16,416 nt of DNA from Syntrophomonadaceae bacterium (GCA_028698695.1 JAQVWB010000017.1:1-16416); one strand, 5' to 3'. Positions 8,628 to 15,240 are shown, counted from the stretch's first letter. Translations and numbers: made by a program. The notes: generated from the letters alone by a model not told the origin.

Positions 8628-9764
8628 TTATTGACTGGTGCGGAGCGGAACCAAAACACACAAACAATCATCGCGTTGTGGATTTTTAATTACACTTGGC
8701 CCCAGTGAGCCGGATAATTCTATAGATATAAATTTATTTTCTGAAGCATACATTTTGACGGCATCTAAAAAATAATTGGTATTAAAGGCAATACGAAAAT
8801 CAAAATCACCATCAACCTGGACCTGCTCAACGACATCTTCTATTTCACCCATATCTTCTGAATGAGTATTAAATTGTATTTCAGTTTCACGTAAATTCAA
8901 TTGTACACTATGAATTTTTAATTTATCATCCAGCGGCATGGTGCGGGATCTTTCCAGAGCTTTAATCAGCGCTTCAGAATCGAATAATAAGTGGGTATTA
9001 AAATTTGACGGTATAACCTGTTCATAATTTGGATATTGTCCTTCAATCAGTCGTGAAAACAATAAAAAGTCATCTTTGTAAAAAACCACACTATTAGCTG
9101 TGAAAGCAATATCAATCAGCTCATCTGGTTCTTCCAGGACCCGGTTTAACTCATTAACGGTCCGGGTAGGTATTATGAAACTTTGAGGTTCTATATCAGA
9201 TTGCTCAATCGTATAAGTATAAAAAGCCAGGCGGTGAGTATCAGAAGCCACAATATTTAATTTATCAGCTTTAATATCAAATAACACACCGGTAAATACC
9301 TGACGAAAATGTGTAACTGCTGCTGCAAAAACTGTTTTTTTCAAAGCTTCTCTTAGTATTTTTTGAGGAAGAGATAAATATTTTTTTAATTCATCTATGG
9401 GCAAATTAGGATATTCCATTTGTTGATAAGTATTAATAAAACCCGATGAACGCCCATATAAAACATTTAAACGCGAAGTTTCCTGGTCTAACTGCAATGT
9501 TATCGTGGTTTCCGGCAATGATTTTATAAAGTCAGCAAAATAATAAGCATTTACTAAAGCACTGCCAGCCTCAGTAACATTACATTGAGCAGTTGAAGCG
9601 CGAATACCAATTTCCATATCTGTTGCGGTCATAGTAAGACCTTTCTCCGGACTTACTTCAATAAGAAGACCTCTTAAAACCGGAATAGTGTCCCGTATTG
9701 CTGCAGCTCTGTATACTAAGTTGGTAAGGGACGACAATTCACTTTTTTCTATAGTCAGTTTCAA
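8628..9764 (-). CDS. dnaN: DNA polymerase III beta subunit (sliding clamp)
   Basis: 378 aa with the chosen start, the same length as B. subtilis DnaN. It forms the dimeric ring that tethers polymerase to DNA and is the docking site for replication and repair partners. The start is the TTG at 9764 (MKLTIEKSEL), eight nt after AAAGGGGG. An ATG 13 codons upstream gives MRFFGKRSKGG, a non-conserved extension that runs through this Shine-Dalgarno. Conserved parts: TIPVLRGLLIEV, ASDTHRLA, SRLIEGQYPNYEQVIP, and the C-terminal VLVPLR corresponding to the partner-binding pocket end (usually MPxR). It is separated from dnaA by 170 nt of putative origin DNA and followed 17 nt later by recF. Confidence 0.97.
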   Translation of the reverse strand: MKLTIEKSELSSLTNLVYRAAAIRDTIPVLRGLLIEVSPEKGLTMTATDMEIGIRASTAQCNVTEAGSALVNAYYFADFIKSLPETTITLQLDQETSRLNVLYGRSSGFINTYQQMEYPNLPIDELKKYLSLPQKILREALKKTVFAAAVTHFRQVFTGVLFDIKADKLNIVASDTHRLAFYTYTIEQSDIEPQSFIIPTRTVNELNRVLEEPDELIDIAFTANSVVFYKDDFLLFSRLIEGQYPNYEQVIPSNFNTHLLFDSEALIKALERSRTMPLDDKLKIHSVQLNLRETEIQFNTHSEDMGEIEDVVEQVQVDGDFDFRIAFNTNYFLDAVKMYASENKFISIELSGSLGPSVIKNPQRDDCLCVLVPLRTSQ

Positions 9765-9934
9765 AAAAATACCCCCTTTACTTCTTTTACCAAAAAACCG
9801 CATTATTCTTTATTATTTATTAGACTATAGTCGTAATCGTAGTAGGAACAGAGAATATGTGGAAAAACGTCTCAAATTACTGTCACACGGGACAAGTTTA
9901 AGTGGAAAAAGCTGCTGATAAATCACTGGACAAA
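9765..9934. other. dnaA-dnaN intergenic part of oriC: DnaA boxes, DnaA-trios and AT-rich unwinding element
   Basis: In the dnaA-to-dnaN direction (minus strand) the order is: a weak DnaA-box-like TTTTCCACT (9909-9901), a box TTTTCCACA (9866-9858, one mismatch to TTATCCACA), a 12-nt spacer, a run of triplets at 9845-9828, then very AT-rich DNA at about 9822-9800. This is the layout of the basal unwinding system described for B. subtilis oriC in the same intergenic position. The plus strand reads TAG-TCG-TAA-TCG-TAG-TAG over 9828-9845; four of six triplets fit the trio consensus (3'-G/A-A-T-5'). A perfect 10-bp palindrome GACTATAGTC (9823-9832) overlaps the end of the triplet run. Function as origin is inferred. 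Confidence 0.72.
9858..9866 (-). promoter_or_regulatory. DnaA box TTTTCCACA next to the trio run
   Basis: One mismatch to the consensus TTATCCACA. It lies 12 nt from the triplet run and is oriented towards dnaN, the position expected for the box that seeds DnaA filament growth onto the trios. Confidence 0.6.
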
Positions 9935-11239
9935 CTAGCGAAAAGGATCAAATTTATGCCCAAGCATTTCAATTATATCAGCAAGTTCCGTATCAGTTTG
10001 TATTTCTCTTTCCATTTTTTCCACCGAATGAATGACGGTAGTATGATCACGACCACCAAACTGATCTCCTATCTGTGGAAAAGAAGCATCAGTCAGAGAA
10101 CGACACAAATACATAGCTACCTGGCGGGGTACTACGATTTGCTTATGTCTCTTTTTGGATATTAATTCGCTTTTCTCTACATTATAATAGGTACATACTT
10201 CTTTTTGTATCATTTCTATAGTAATTTTTGTTGGTCCTGGTGGTGGCAAGATATCTTTTAAAGCTTCTGCCGCAGTATCCATATTAAGTGGTTTATTAGT
10301 TATGGTAGCGTAGGCAACCAGTCTGATTAACGCTCCTTCCAGTTCCCGAATATTTGATTCGATGTAATTGGCAATATAATCTAAAATATCATAAGGAATA
10401 TTTAACCCATCGGTCTGAGCTTTCTTTCGTAAGATAGCAATACGGGTTTCCAAATCAGGGGGCTGAATATCTGTAATTAAGCCCCATTCAAAACGAGAGC
10501 GCAACCGATCTTCCAAAGTAGGAATATTACGGGGCGGTCGATCACTGGAAATGACCAGTTGTTTATTGGCTTCATATAATGTGTTGAAAGTATGGAAAAA
10601 TTCTTCCTGGGTTCGCTCCTTGCCGGCCAGGAATTGAATATCATCAATTAATAACACATCTATATTACGATATTTATTACGAAAAGCCGCGGTTTTATCA
10701 TCTCTAATAGAACTGATCAGTTCATTCGTAGACTGTTCTGAAGAGACATACATGACGAAGGCAGTTTTATTTTTGGTTAAAATATGATGGCCGATAGCTT
10801 GCATAAGATGTGTTTTCCCCAGGCCGACTCCGCCATAAATAAAAAGCGGGTTATATGCTCGCGATGGTGATTCCCCTACCGCATAACAGGCAGCATGAGC
10901 AAAACGATTACTATTTCCAACCACAAAAGTATCAAAAGAATACTTGGAATTTAAAGAGGGAAAACTTCCCTCTTTTTCAGTTACCGGTTCAGTAGTCAAA
11001 ACTAGGGAGACATCTTGTACCGTCAGACTGCGCATGTTATTTTGCATAGTCTCCAGATAACGGGACTCGATCCATTCCCGGGTCAGGGTATTGGGAACCG
11101 TTATAAACACTTTATTATTGCGCATAGTATTATATTTAACCTGAGAAAACCAGATTTCATAGCTGGTATCTCCGATTTCATCGCGAATAAACTGCAGTAC
11201 TTTTTTCCAGGCTTCGGAAAAATCGCGTTCGTTCGGCAT
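9935..11239 (-). CDS. dnaA: Chromosomal replication initiator protein DnaA
   Basis: 434 aa, near the usual 440-450. AAA+ protein that binds DnaA boxes in oriC, forms a helical filament with ATP and opens the duplex. Domain I (1-80) contains the family residues around WFSQVK. Domain II is a very short linker (about 82-100). Domain III has Walker A GGVGLGKT (136-143), Walker B VLLIDDIQF (195-203) and the sensor/arginine region SSDRPPRNIPTLEDRLRSRF (231-250). Domain IV ends with the helix-turn-helix signature FGGRDHTTVIHS (394-405). The ATG at 11239 has AGGAGG six nt upstream. The gene is divergent from rpmH across an AT-rich region. No truncation or odd residue seen; the short domain II explains the slightly small size. 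Confidence 0.98.
   Translation of the reverse strand: MPNERDFSEAWKKVLQFIRDEIGDTSYEIWFSQVKYNTMRNNKVFITVPNTLTREWIESRYLETMQNNMRSLTVQDVSLVLTTEPVTEKEGSFPSLNSKYSFDTFVVGNSNRFAHAACYAVGESPSRAYNPLFIYGGVGLGKTHLMQAIGHHILTKNKTAFVMYVSSEQSTNELISSIRDDKTAAFRNKYRNIDVLLIDDIQFLAGKERTQEEFFHTFNTLYEANKQLVISSDRPPRNIPTLEDRLRSRFEWGLITDIQPPDLETRIAILRKKAQTDGLNIPYDILDYIANYIESNIRELEGALIRLVAYATITNKPLNMDTAAEALKDILPPPGPTKITIEMIQKEVCTYYNVEKSELISKKRHKQIVVPRQVAMYLCRSLTDASFPQIGDQFGGRDHTTVIHSVEKMEREIQTDTELADIIEMLGHKFDPFR
10074..10082 (-). promoter_or_regulatory. DnaA box-like TTTTCCACA inside dnaA
   Basis: Same nine bases as the boxes at 9858-9866 and 11259-11267, here within the codons for the DNA-binding domain of DnaA. It may simply be coding sequence, but the exact repetition in the same orientation within the origin area is suggestive. 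Confidence 0.35.
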
Positions 11240-11258
11240 AAGAATCCTCCTGTTGATT

Positions 11259-11267
11259 TGTGGAAAA
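11259..11267 (-). promoter_or_regulatory. DnaA box TTTTCCACA in the dnaA leader
   Basis: One mismatch to TTATCCACA, located 20 nt upstream of the dnaA start codon, just ahead of its ribosome-binding site. Occupancy here could repress dnaA transcription. Confidence 0.5.
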
Positions 11268-11291
11268 AGAAATGTTTACCGCTGGACAACA

Positions 11292-11300
11292 TGTGCACAA
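11292..11300 (-). promoter_or_regulatory. DnaA box-like TTGTGCACA
   Basis: Differs from TTATNCACA at one position and contains the palindrome TGTGCACA. It lies between the arms of a 9-bp inverted repeat. A weak box or an unrelated operator are both possible. Confidence 0.35.
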
Positions 11301-11419
11301 CTTTAAAAAAAGAACAGCAGATGTTTATCAAAATAGCGGTAAATAGGGTAATATTTTATTATCATTATTAATAATAGCAGATAGAAAAGCTAATTAGAAG
11401 AGTCTCTTAACATACATTC

Positions 11420-11449
11420 TTGACAGGAGGGCCTATACCTTCATATAAT
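11420..11449 (+). promoter_or_regulatory. Near-consensus sigma-A promoter of the rpmH operon
   Basis: Perfect TTGACA (11420-11425) and perfect TATAAT (11444-11449) with an 18-nt spacer. Transcription should begin near 11456, giving a leader of about 50 nt before rpmH. This is the strongest promoter in the window, as expected for a ribosomal-protein operon. Confidence 0.9.
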
Positions 11450-11505
11450 TATATGGTATTTGATAAAAAATATAAGTGTCTGAAAAATAAGGAGGCAACA
11501 ATATA

Positions 11506-11640
11506 ATGAAGAGGACTTATCAACCCAAAAACAGACAAAGAAAAAGAGAACATGGTTTCCGTAAACGGATGTCAACCAGTGCCGGTCGTGCAATACTTGC
11601 AGCGCGCCGCAGAAAAGGCAGAAAAAATTTATCCGCATAA
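11506..11640 (+). CDS. rpmH: 50S ribosomal protein L34
   Basis: 44 aa, complete. Starts MKRTYQPKNRQRKREHGF and continues with the typical RKRMSTSAGRAILAARRRKGR; the C-terminus is NLSA. L34 is a small, strongly basic protein of the large ribosomal subunit. The ATG at 11506 is preceded by AAGGAGG ten nt upstream. First gene of the plus-strand operon, divergent from dnaA and followed by rnpA after 44 nt, the standard bacterial arrangement. Length and sequence are normal. Confidence 0.98.
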   Translation: MKRTYQPKNRQRKREHGFRKRMSTSAGRAILAARRRKGRKNLSA

Positions 11641-11666
11641 GGTCGTTATAGCGGCCTTTTATTTTA
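11641..11666 (+). terminator. Possible weak terminator/attenuator between rpmH and rnpA
   Basis: Immediately after the rpmH stop, GGTCG (11641-11645) can pair with CGGCC (11652-11656) around a 6-nt loop, followed by TTTTATTTTA. The stem is only 5 bp with one G-U pair, so it would terminate partially at best. It could help make more L34 than RNase P protein from the shared transcript. Confidence 0.4.
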
Positions 11667-11684
11667 CCCCGGAGAAGGTTTTAC

Positions 11685-12017
11685 ATGCTGGGTAGAGAAT
11701 TTAGAATAAGTACTGGAAAAGAATACAATAATATATATAAAAGTGGAAAAAGAATTCCCGGTAGATATATTATTCTTTTTTATCAACCAAACAACCTGAG
11801 GATAAATCGATTTGGATTTGTTACCAGCAAGAAGGTTGGCAAAGCAGTGACTCGTAATCAGGTCAAGCGTAGATTACGGGAAATTGTCAGGAAAAATGAG
11901 CTCGACAAAAAAGGCTTCGATATTATTATTGTAGCTCGATATAATATTGGCGGAGTCACGAGTGATTTATTGCACAAAGACTTTAAAATTGTAACAAAGA
12001 AGGCAGGTTTATGGTAA
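11685..12017 (+). CDS. rnpA: Ribonuclease P protein component
   Basis: 110 aa, normal length, strongly basic. It assists the catalytic RNase P RNA in removing 5' leaders from pre-tRNAs. The family RNR region appears as AVTRNQVKRRLREI (54-66) with R57, N58, K61 and R62. The beta-strand segment RFGFVTSKKVGKAV precedes it and DIIIVAR follows. The ATG at 11685 has GGAGAAGG a few nt upstream. Its last 7 nt overlap the start of yidD, suggesting coupled translation. Confidence 0.97.
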   Translation: MLGREFRISTGKEYNNIYKSGKRIPGRYIILFYQPNNLRINRFGFVTSKKVGKAVTRNQVKRRLREIVRKNELDKKGFDIIIVARYNIGGVTSDLLHKDFKIVTKKAGLW

Positions 12018-12220
12018 AAATAATTCCCATCCTGTTAATCAAAGGTTACCAGAAAGTATCCTGGTTTACACCTGCTACCTGTCGTTTCTACCCTTCCTGT
12101 TCCAATTATGCAATTGAGGCCATAGAGAAATATGGCATCACCAAAGGGGGCTGGTTGGCAGCCAGGAGAATTTTGCGTTGTCATCCTTTCAATGTGGGAG
12201 GATACGACCCGGTACCTTAA
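12011..12220 (+). CDS. yidD: Membrane protein insertion efficiency factor YidD
   Basis: 69 aa. YidD is a small membrane-associated protein, encoded between rnpA and yidC in most bacteria, thought to help YidC-dependent insertion. The N-terminal hydrophobic/amphipathic stretch is IIPILLIKGYQKV. The family core CRFYPSCSNYAIEAIEKYG (24-42) has cysteines C24 and C30, and the C-terminal RCHPFNVGGYDPVP contains the conserved GG-DPVP. The protein ends exactly after DPVP with no basic tail. The ATG lies inside the end of rnpA. Confidence 0.95.
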   Translation: MVKIIPILLIKGYQKVSWFTPATCRFYPSCSNYAIEAIEKYGITKGGWLAARRILRCHPFNVGGYDPVP

Positions 12221-12306
12221 AACGTTTACAGAAACAGCGACCTCGGGGAGATTCCCCAACAACGAGGAGGTGAAACCTGCTAACCGTCAGGTGAGCAGGG
12301 TTTAGT
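12221..12306 (+). promoter_or_regulatory. Structured yidC leader with an orphan Shine-Dalgarno
   Basis: Two possible hairpins. The first is CCTC-GGGGA (12241-12249) with TCCCC (12253-12257) and GAGG (12264-12267). The second is AAACCTGCT (12273-12281) with AGCA-G-GGTTT (12294-12303, one bulged G), which would bury the AGCAGGG that serves as the yidC ribosome-binding site. A perfect AGGAGG (12265-12270) sits between them but has no ATG, GTG or TTG at the right distance. Whether this regulates yidC is speculative. Confidence 0.35.
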
Positions 12307-13113
12307 TTGTGGCATTCATTCGTACAATGGTTTGCAGAGATTATCCAGTATTTATATGATTTTACCGGTACAATGGGGGTTCCTAATTATGGCCTGGCTA
12401 TTATTTTAATGACTATAGCCATTAAATTGATAATGTTCCCGCTTACCCAGAAACAGATGAAGTCGATGCGGGCCATGCAGGAACTGCAGCCAAAAATGAA
12501 GTACATACAGGAAAAATATAAAGAAGATCCCCAGATCATGCAAACCAAAGTTATGGAATTATACAAAGAGCATGGGGTTAATCCTTTTGGCGGGTGTTTA
12601 CCCTTGTTAATTCAGATGCCCATCTTTATCGCTTTCTATCAGTCGCTGTTTAATTTCAACTTTAAGGTAGTCGAGCATGCCAGATTTCTATGGATTCCTA
12701 ACATCGGCTCGCCGGATCCGTTTCATTTATTAGCCGTTCTGGCTGCAGCTACTACTTACCTGCAGCAGCGCATCTCAATGGTTGATACCAAGGATCCGAC
12801 GCAAAAATCAATGTTATATATCATGCCTTTGTTTTTGGGATACATCGCCTGGACCATGCCAGCCGGATTACCGTTGTACTGGGTAATGTTTAATATTTTG
12901 GGTATCGCTCAGCAGTTATATGTTAATCGCAGCAGCAAATTACTTCAGCCTGATACGGGAACAGGAATTAATGTGGAAGCAGTAGAAGCGACGAAACAGG
13001 TTGTTAAACCGACTAAGCCGGTCACCACCCCAAAACAGGAAACAGGGCGGGACAAAGGAGGAAAGAAAAAAAATGGAGGCTCAAACAATCGAAAAAAAGG
13101 GAAAAAGCGTTGA
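12307..13113 (+). CDS. yidC: Membrane protein insertase YidC (Oxa1 family)
   Basis: 268 aa, inner-membrane insertase acting alone or with SecYEG. It is the short Gram-positive type without the large periplasmic domain of E. coli. The start is a TTG at 12307; the frame is closed upstream by TGA at 12292, and AGCAGGG lies 6 nt before it. Transmembrane segments are visible at about 27-48 (YGLAIILMTIAIKLIMFPL), 97-116, 138-152, 169-184 and 186-205. The groove position that is Arg in B. subtilis SpoIIIJ is Lys (K40), a common clostridial variant. The cytosolic loop QMKSMRAMQELQPKM and the GCLPLLIQMPI signature are present. There is no lipoprotein signal. The tail (249-268) is very rich in Lys/Gly/Arg, like ribosome-binding tails in the family. 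Its last 41 nt overlap jag. Confidence 0.96.
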   Translation: MWHSFVQWFAEIIQYLYDFTGTMGVPNYGLAIILMTIAIKLIMFPLTQKQMKSMRAMQELQPKMKYIQEKYKEDPQIMQTKVMELYKEHGVNPFGGCLPLLIQMPIFIAFYQSLFNFNFKVVEHARFLWIPNIGSPDPFHLLAVLAAATTYLQQRISMVDTKDPTQKSMLYIMPLFLGYIAWTMPAGLPLYWVMFNILGIAQQLYVNRSSKLLQPDTGTGINVEAVEATKQVVKPTKPVTTPKQETGRDKGGKKKNGGSNNRKKGKKR

Positions 13114-13702
13114 TGAAGCTATCAAATCGGCCCTTGAAGAGTTGGGCTGTGAAATCGAAGATGTAACTATTGAAATTATTGAAGAACCGACTAAAGGACT
13201 ACTTGGCATTGTGGGCAAAAAGCCGGCGGTAGTAAAAGTAACCCCCCGGATTAAACCAGAAACTGAAGCCCGTCAGGTAGTGGAAAAACTTCTAAAACTA
13301 ATGAAAATCGATTATCAGATTAATCAGGTGGAAATGGACAACGGTCGGGTACGAATTAATATCGTCGGCCAGGATATGGGTTTATTGATTGGTCGCAAAG
13401 GGGAAACCCTTAACTCATTGCAATTCATGGTCGGTCTGATTTTAAATCGGGGCCGGGAAGATAGGATTCGGGTAATACTGGATGTAGAAGATTATCGTCG
13501 TAAGCGGGAAGAATCGCTGGAGGCGTTGGCGGTGCGACTTTCTGATAAAGTTAAAAGTACCAGAAAAAATGTAGTTATGCGCCCGATGAGTTCCCAGGAA
13601 AGAAGAATAGTTCATACTGCTCTTCAGGGAGACCCCCAGGTTACTACTTATTCAATGGGGGATGAGCCCAATCGCAAAGTAGTAATATCCTTAAAGAAAT
13701 AA
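13073..13702 (+). CDS. jag: RNA-binding protein Jag (KhpB/EloR, SpoIIIJ-associated)
   Basis: 209 aa with the ATG at 13073, matching the 208 aa of B. subtilis Jag. GGAGG lies 11 nt upstream. An upstream TTG at 13001 would add a non-conserved extension inside yidC. Domain order: Jag-N (1-55, MEAQTIEKKGKSVDEAI...GLLGIVGKK), KH domain with the GXXG loop IGRKGE (106-111), and an R3H domain (about 146-208) containing RPMSSQERRIVH (170-181). In other Firmicutes the protein pairs with KhpA, binds RNA and affects cell elongation and sporulation. It sits directly after yidC, as usual, and is followed by a strong terminator that ends the rpmH operon. Confidence 0.95.
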   Translation: MEAQTIEKKGKSVDEAIKSALEELGCEIEDVTIEIIEEPTKGLLGIVGKKPAVVKVTPRIKPETEARQVVEKLLKLMKIDYQINQVEMDNGRVRINIVGQDMGLLIGRKGETLNSLQFMVGLILNRGREDRIRVILDVEDYRRKREESLEALAVRLSDKVKSTRKNVVMRPMSSQERRIVHTALQGDPQVTTYSMGDEPNRKVVISLKK

Positions 13703-13709
13703 ACTGAGA

Positions 13710-13731
13710 AAGGCCCGCAAGGGCCTTTTTT
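13710..13731 (+). terminator. Rho-independent terminator after jag
   Basis: Perfect stem AAGGCCC (13710-13716) / GGGCCTT (13721-13727) with a GCAA tetraloop and a run of T to 13731, a few nt after the jag stop. It closes the rpmH-rnpA-yidD-yidC-jag operon, so mnmE needs its own promoter in the 89 nt that follow. I could not pick a convincing one there. Confidence 0.93.
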
Positions 13732-13820
13732 AATGAGCATTTTTGTTGGATTACAGTGTATATAAACGGGTATTTTGGTAAGATAACATTAAGTAACACA
13801 AGTATAAGGATTGTGAAAAC

Positions 13821-15200
13821 ATGCTTTATGATGATATTGCTGCCATAGCCACCCCCCCGGGAGAAGGGGGTATTGCAATTATTCGTCTCAGTGGAAATAA
13901 AGTAATAGATAAAGTTCAAAAGGTCTTTAAGCCATTTCGAGAGCAGATCCGGTTGGACGAGCGTCCCGGTCATACATTGACTCTGGGATGGATAATGGAC
14001 GAACGGGATGAATTAATTGATGAAGTCCTGGTGAGCATTATGCGCAGCCCGCATAGCTATACAACTGAAGATGCTGTTGAGATAAACTGTCATGGCGGAA
14101 CTCTGCCTGCCAGGCAAATCCTGCGCCGCATGATGGAGATGGAGATAAGGCTGGCGGAACCAGGTGAGTTTACCCGGCGAGCTTATTTAAATGGTCGATT
14201 GGATATCAGTCAGGCAGAAGCGGTTATAGAACTGATAAGAGCAAAATCAGATCAGGCCAGACGACTGGCCCTGAGACAATTAGATGGATATAATAGTCGC
14301 CAGATTAATCAGTTGGAAGAGCAACTAATTCACATTAATGCTTTGGTCGAAGCATGCCTGGACTTCCCGGACGATGTAGGCGAACCGGATTACCAAGCGG
14401 TGGAAGAACTATTGACTAATATTATTGGGCAAATAGAACAAATAATTGCTGCCGGGAAAAGAGCCGAAGTATATCGCGAGGGAATCAACGTAGTTATCTG
14501 TGGAAAGCCTAATGTGGGTAAATCCAGTTTACTCAATGCGTTATTGCGCAAAGAAAAAGCTATCGTAACCGATATTCCGGGTACGACCAGAGACGTAATC
14601 AAAGATTACCTCAATGTAAAGGGCATACCGGTCAAACTTATGGATACAGCGGGAATTAGAACTACACATGATTTGGTCGAGCGTATCGGAGTAGATCGTT
14701 CCCGGGAAGTTATCAGTGAAGCGGACCTGGTTATATTTCTAGTCGATTTTGAGTCCGGAATTACTGAAGAAGACTTGGAAATATTTCATAGCATTGAAAA
14801 TCAGCATATTATTATTCTGGTTAACAAGGAAGATCTGGAAGAAAAAAACATCAGTGGGGAGGAGCTGCTGCAATATTTCCCCGGAGTAAAGGTCATTAGG
14901 GGTTCAGCGAAAGAAGATATTGGTTTGCAGGAGTTGGAAGACAGTATAGAAGCCATGGTGTTATCTGAAAATCTGAGTGCAAACGATATGGAAATAATGC
15001 TTAACCTGCGTCAGTTAGCAATTATAGAAAAAGCCAGGCAGCACCTGCAAGATGCCCGACATAATTTAACCACTATGCCCCTGGACTGTTTAGCCGTTGA
15101 TATATGGGGGGCCCTGGAGTCCCTGGGAGAGATAAGTGGGAAGAACTTAAAGGAAGAAGTGCTGGATCGCATATTCAGCGAATTCTGTATTGGCAAATAG
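13821..15200 (+). CDS. mnmE: tRNA modification GTPase MnmE (TrmE)
   Basis: 459 aa, full length. With MnmG it installs the (carboxymethyl)aminomethyl group at C5 of wobble uridine 34 in tRNAs reading NNA/NNG codons. The N-terminal tetrahydrofolate-binding domain begins DDIAAIATPPGEGGIAIIRLSG. The helical domain is interrupted by the G domain: G1 GKPNVGKSS (228-236), G2 TTRD (255-258), G3 DTAG (275-278), G4 NKED (335-338). The C-terminal FCIGK (455-459) carries the conserved Cys456. The ATG at 13821 has AAGGAT about 11 nt upstream. mnmG follows 40 nt after the stop, so the two partner genes are co-transcribed. Confidence 0.98.
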   Translation: MLYDDIAAIATPPGEGGIAIIRLSGNKVIDKVQKVFKPFREQIRLDERPGHTLTLGWIMDERDELIDEVLVSIMRSPHSYTTEDAVEINCHGGTLPARQILRRMMEMEIRLAEPGEFTRRAYLNGRLDISQAEAVIELIRAKSDQARRLALRQLDGYNSRQINQLEEQLIHINALVEACLDFPDDVGEPDYQAVEELLTNIIGQIEQIIAAGKRAEVYREGINVVICGKPNVGKSSLLNALLRKEKAIVTDIPGTTRDVIKDYLNVKGIPVKLMDTAGIRTTHDLVERIGVDRSREVISEADLVIFLVDFESGITEEDLEIFHSIENQHIIILVNKEDLEEKNISGEELLQYFPGVKVIRGSAKEDIGLQELEDSIEAMVLSENLSANDMEIMLNLRQLAIIEKARQHLQDARHNLTTMPLDCLAVDIWGALESLGEISGKNLKEEVLDRIFSEFCIGK

Positions 15201-15240
15201 ATACTATATAAAAAACAAATCTTAAATTGGAGGATGGCCT

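Larger units (their letters stand above)
11240..11419. other. dnaA leader and second, upstream part of oriC
   Basis: Non-coding region between dnaA and the rpmH promoter. It holds TTTTCCACA (minus, 11267-11259), a box-like TTGTGCACA (minus, 11300-11292) with a palindromic TGTGCACA core, and a 9-bp inverted repeat TTTACCGCT (11275-11283) / AGCGGTAAA (11335-11343) spaced by 51 nt. About 60 bases at 11340-11400 are very AT-rich and include the palindrome ATTATTAATAAT. B. subtilis likewise has DnaA boxes both upstream and downstream of dnaA. The dnaA promoter must be here, but I could not identify a convincing -35/-10 pair on the minus strand. Autoregulation of dnaA by DnaA is a reasonable inference. 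Confidence 0.55.

Noticed and set aside
8611..8667. Upstream TTG start for recF at 8667
   Set aside because: Overlaps dnaN by 40 nt, has no Shine-Dalgarno and adds residues unlike the RecF N-terminus.
9765..9803. Upstream ATG start for dnaN giving MRFFGKRSKGGIF
   Set aside because: The extension would cover the strong AAAGGGGG site, and the clamp family starts at the MKLTI-like residues.
11015..11371. 118-aa plus-strand reading frame across the dnaA start and leader
   Set aside because: Antisense to the conserved dnaA N-terminus and extends into AT-rich origin DNA; composition looks like a shadow frame.
11441..11638. 65-aa minus-strand frame opposite rpmH
   Set aside because: Exact antisense of the rpmH coding sequence, Cys/Phe-rich, as expected from reading basic codons backwards.
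13001..13072. Extended jag start at 13001
   Set aside because: Non-conserved sequence inside yidC; the ATG at 13073 has a good Shine-Dalgarno and gives the normal Jag length.
13732..13820. Promoter for mnmE, for example TATAAA at 13761 or TATAAG at 13803
   Set aside because: No acceptable -35 at 16-18 nt from either; a promoter is expected here but cannot be assigned from sequence.
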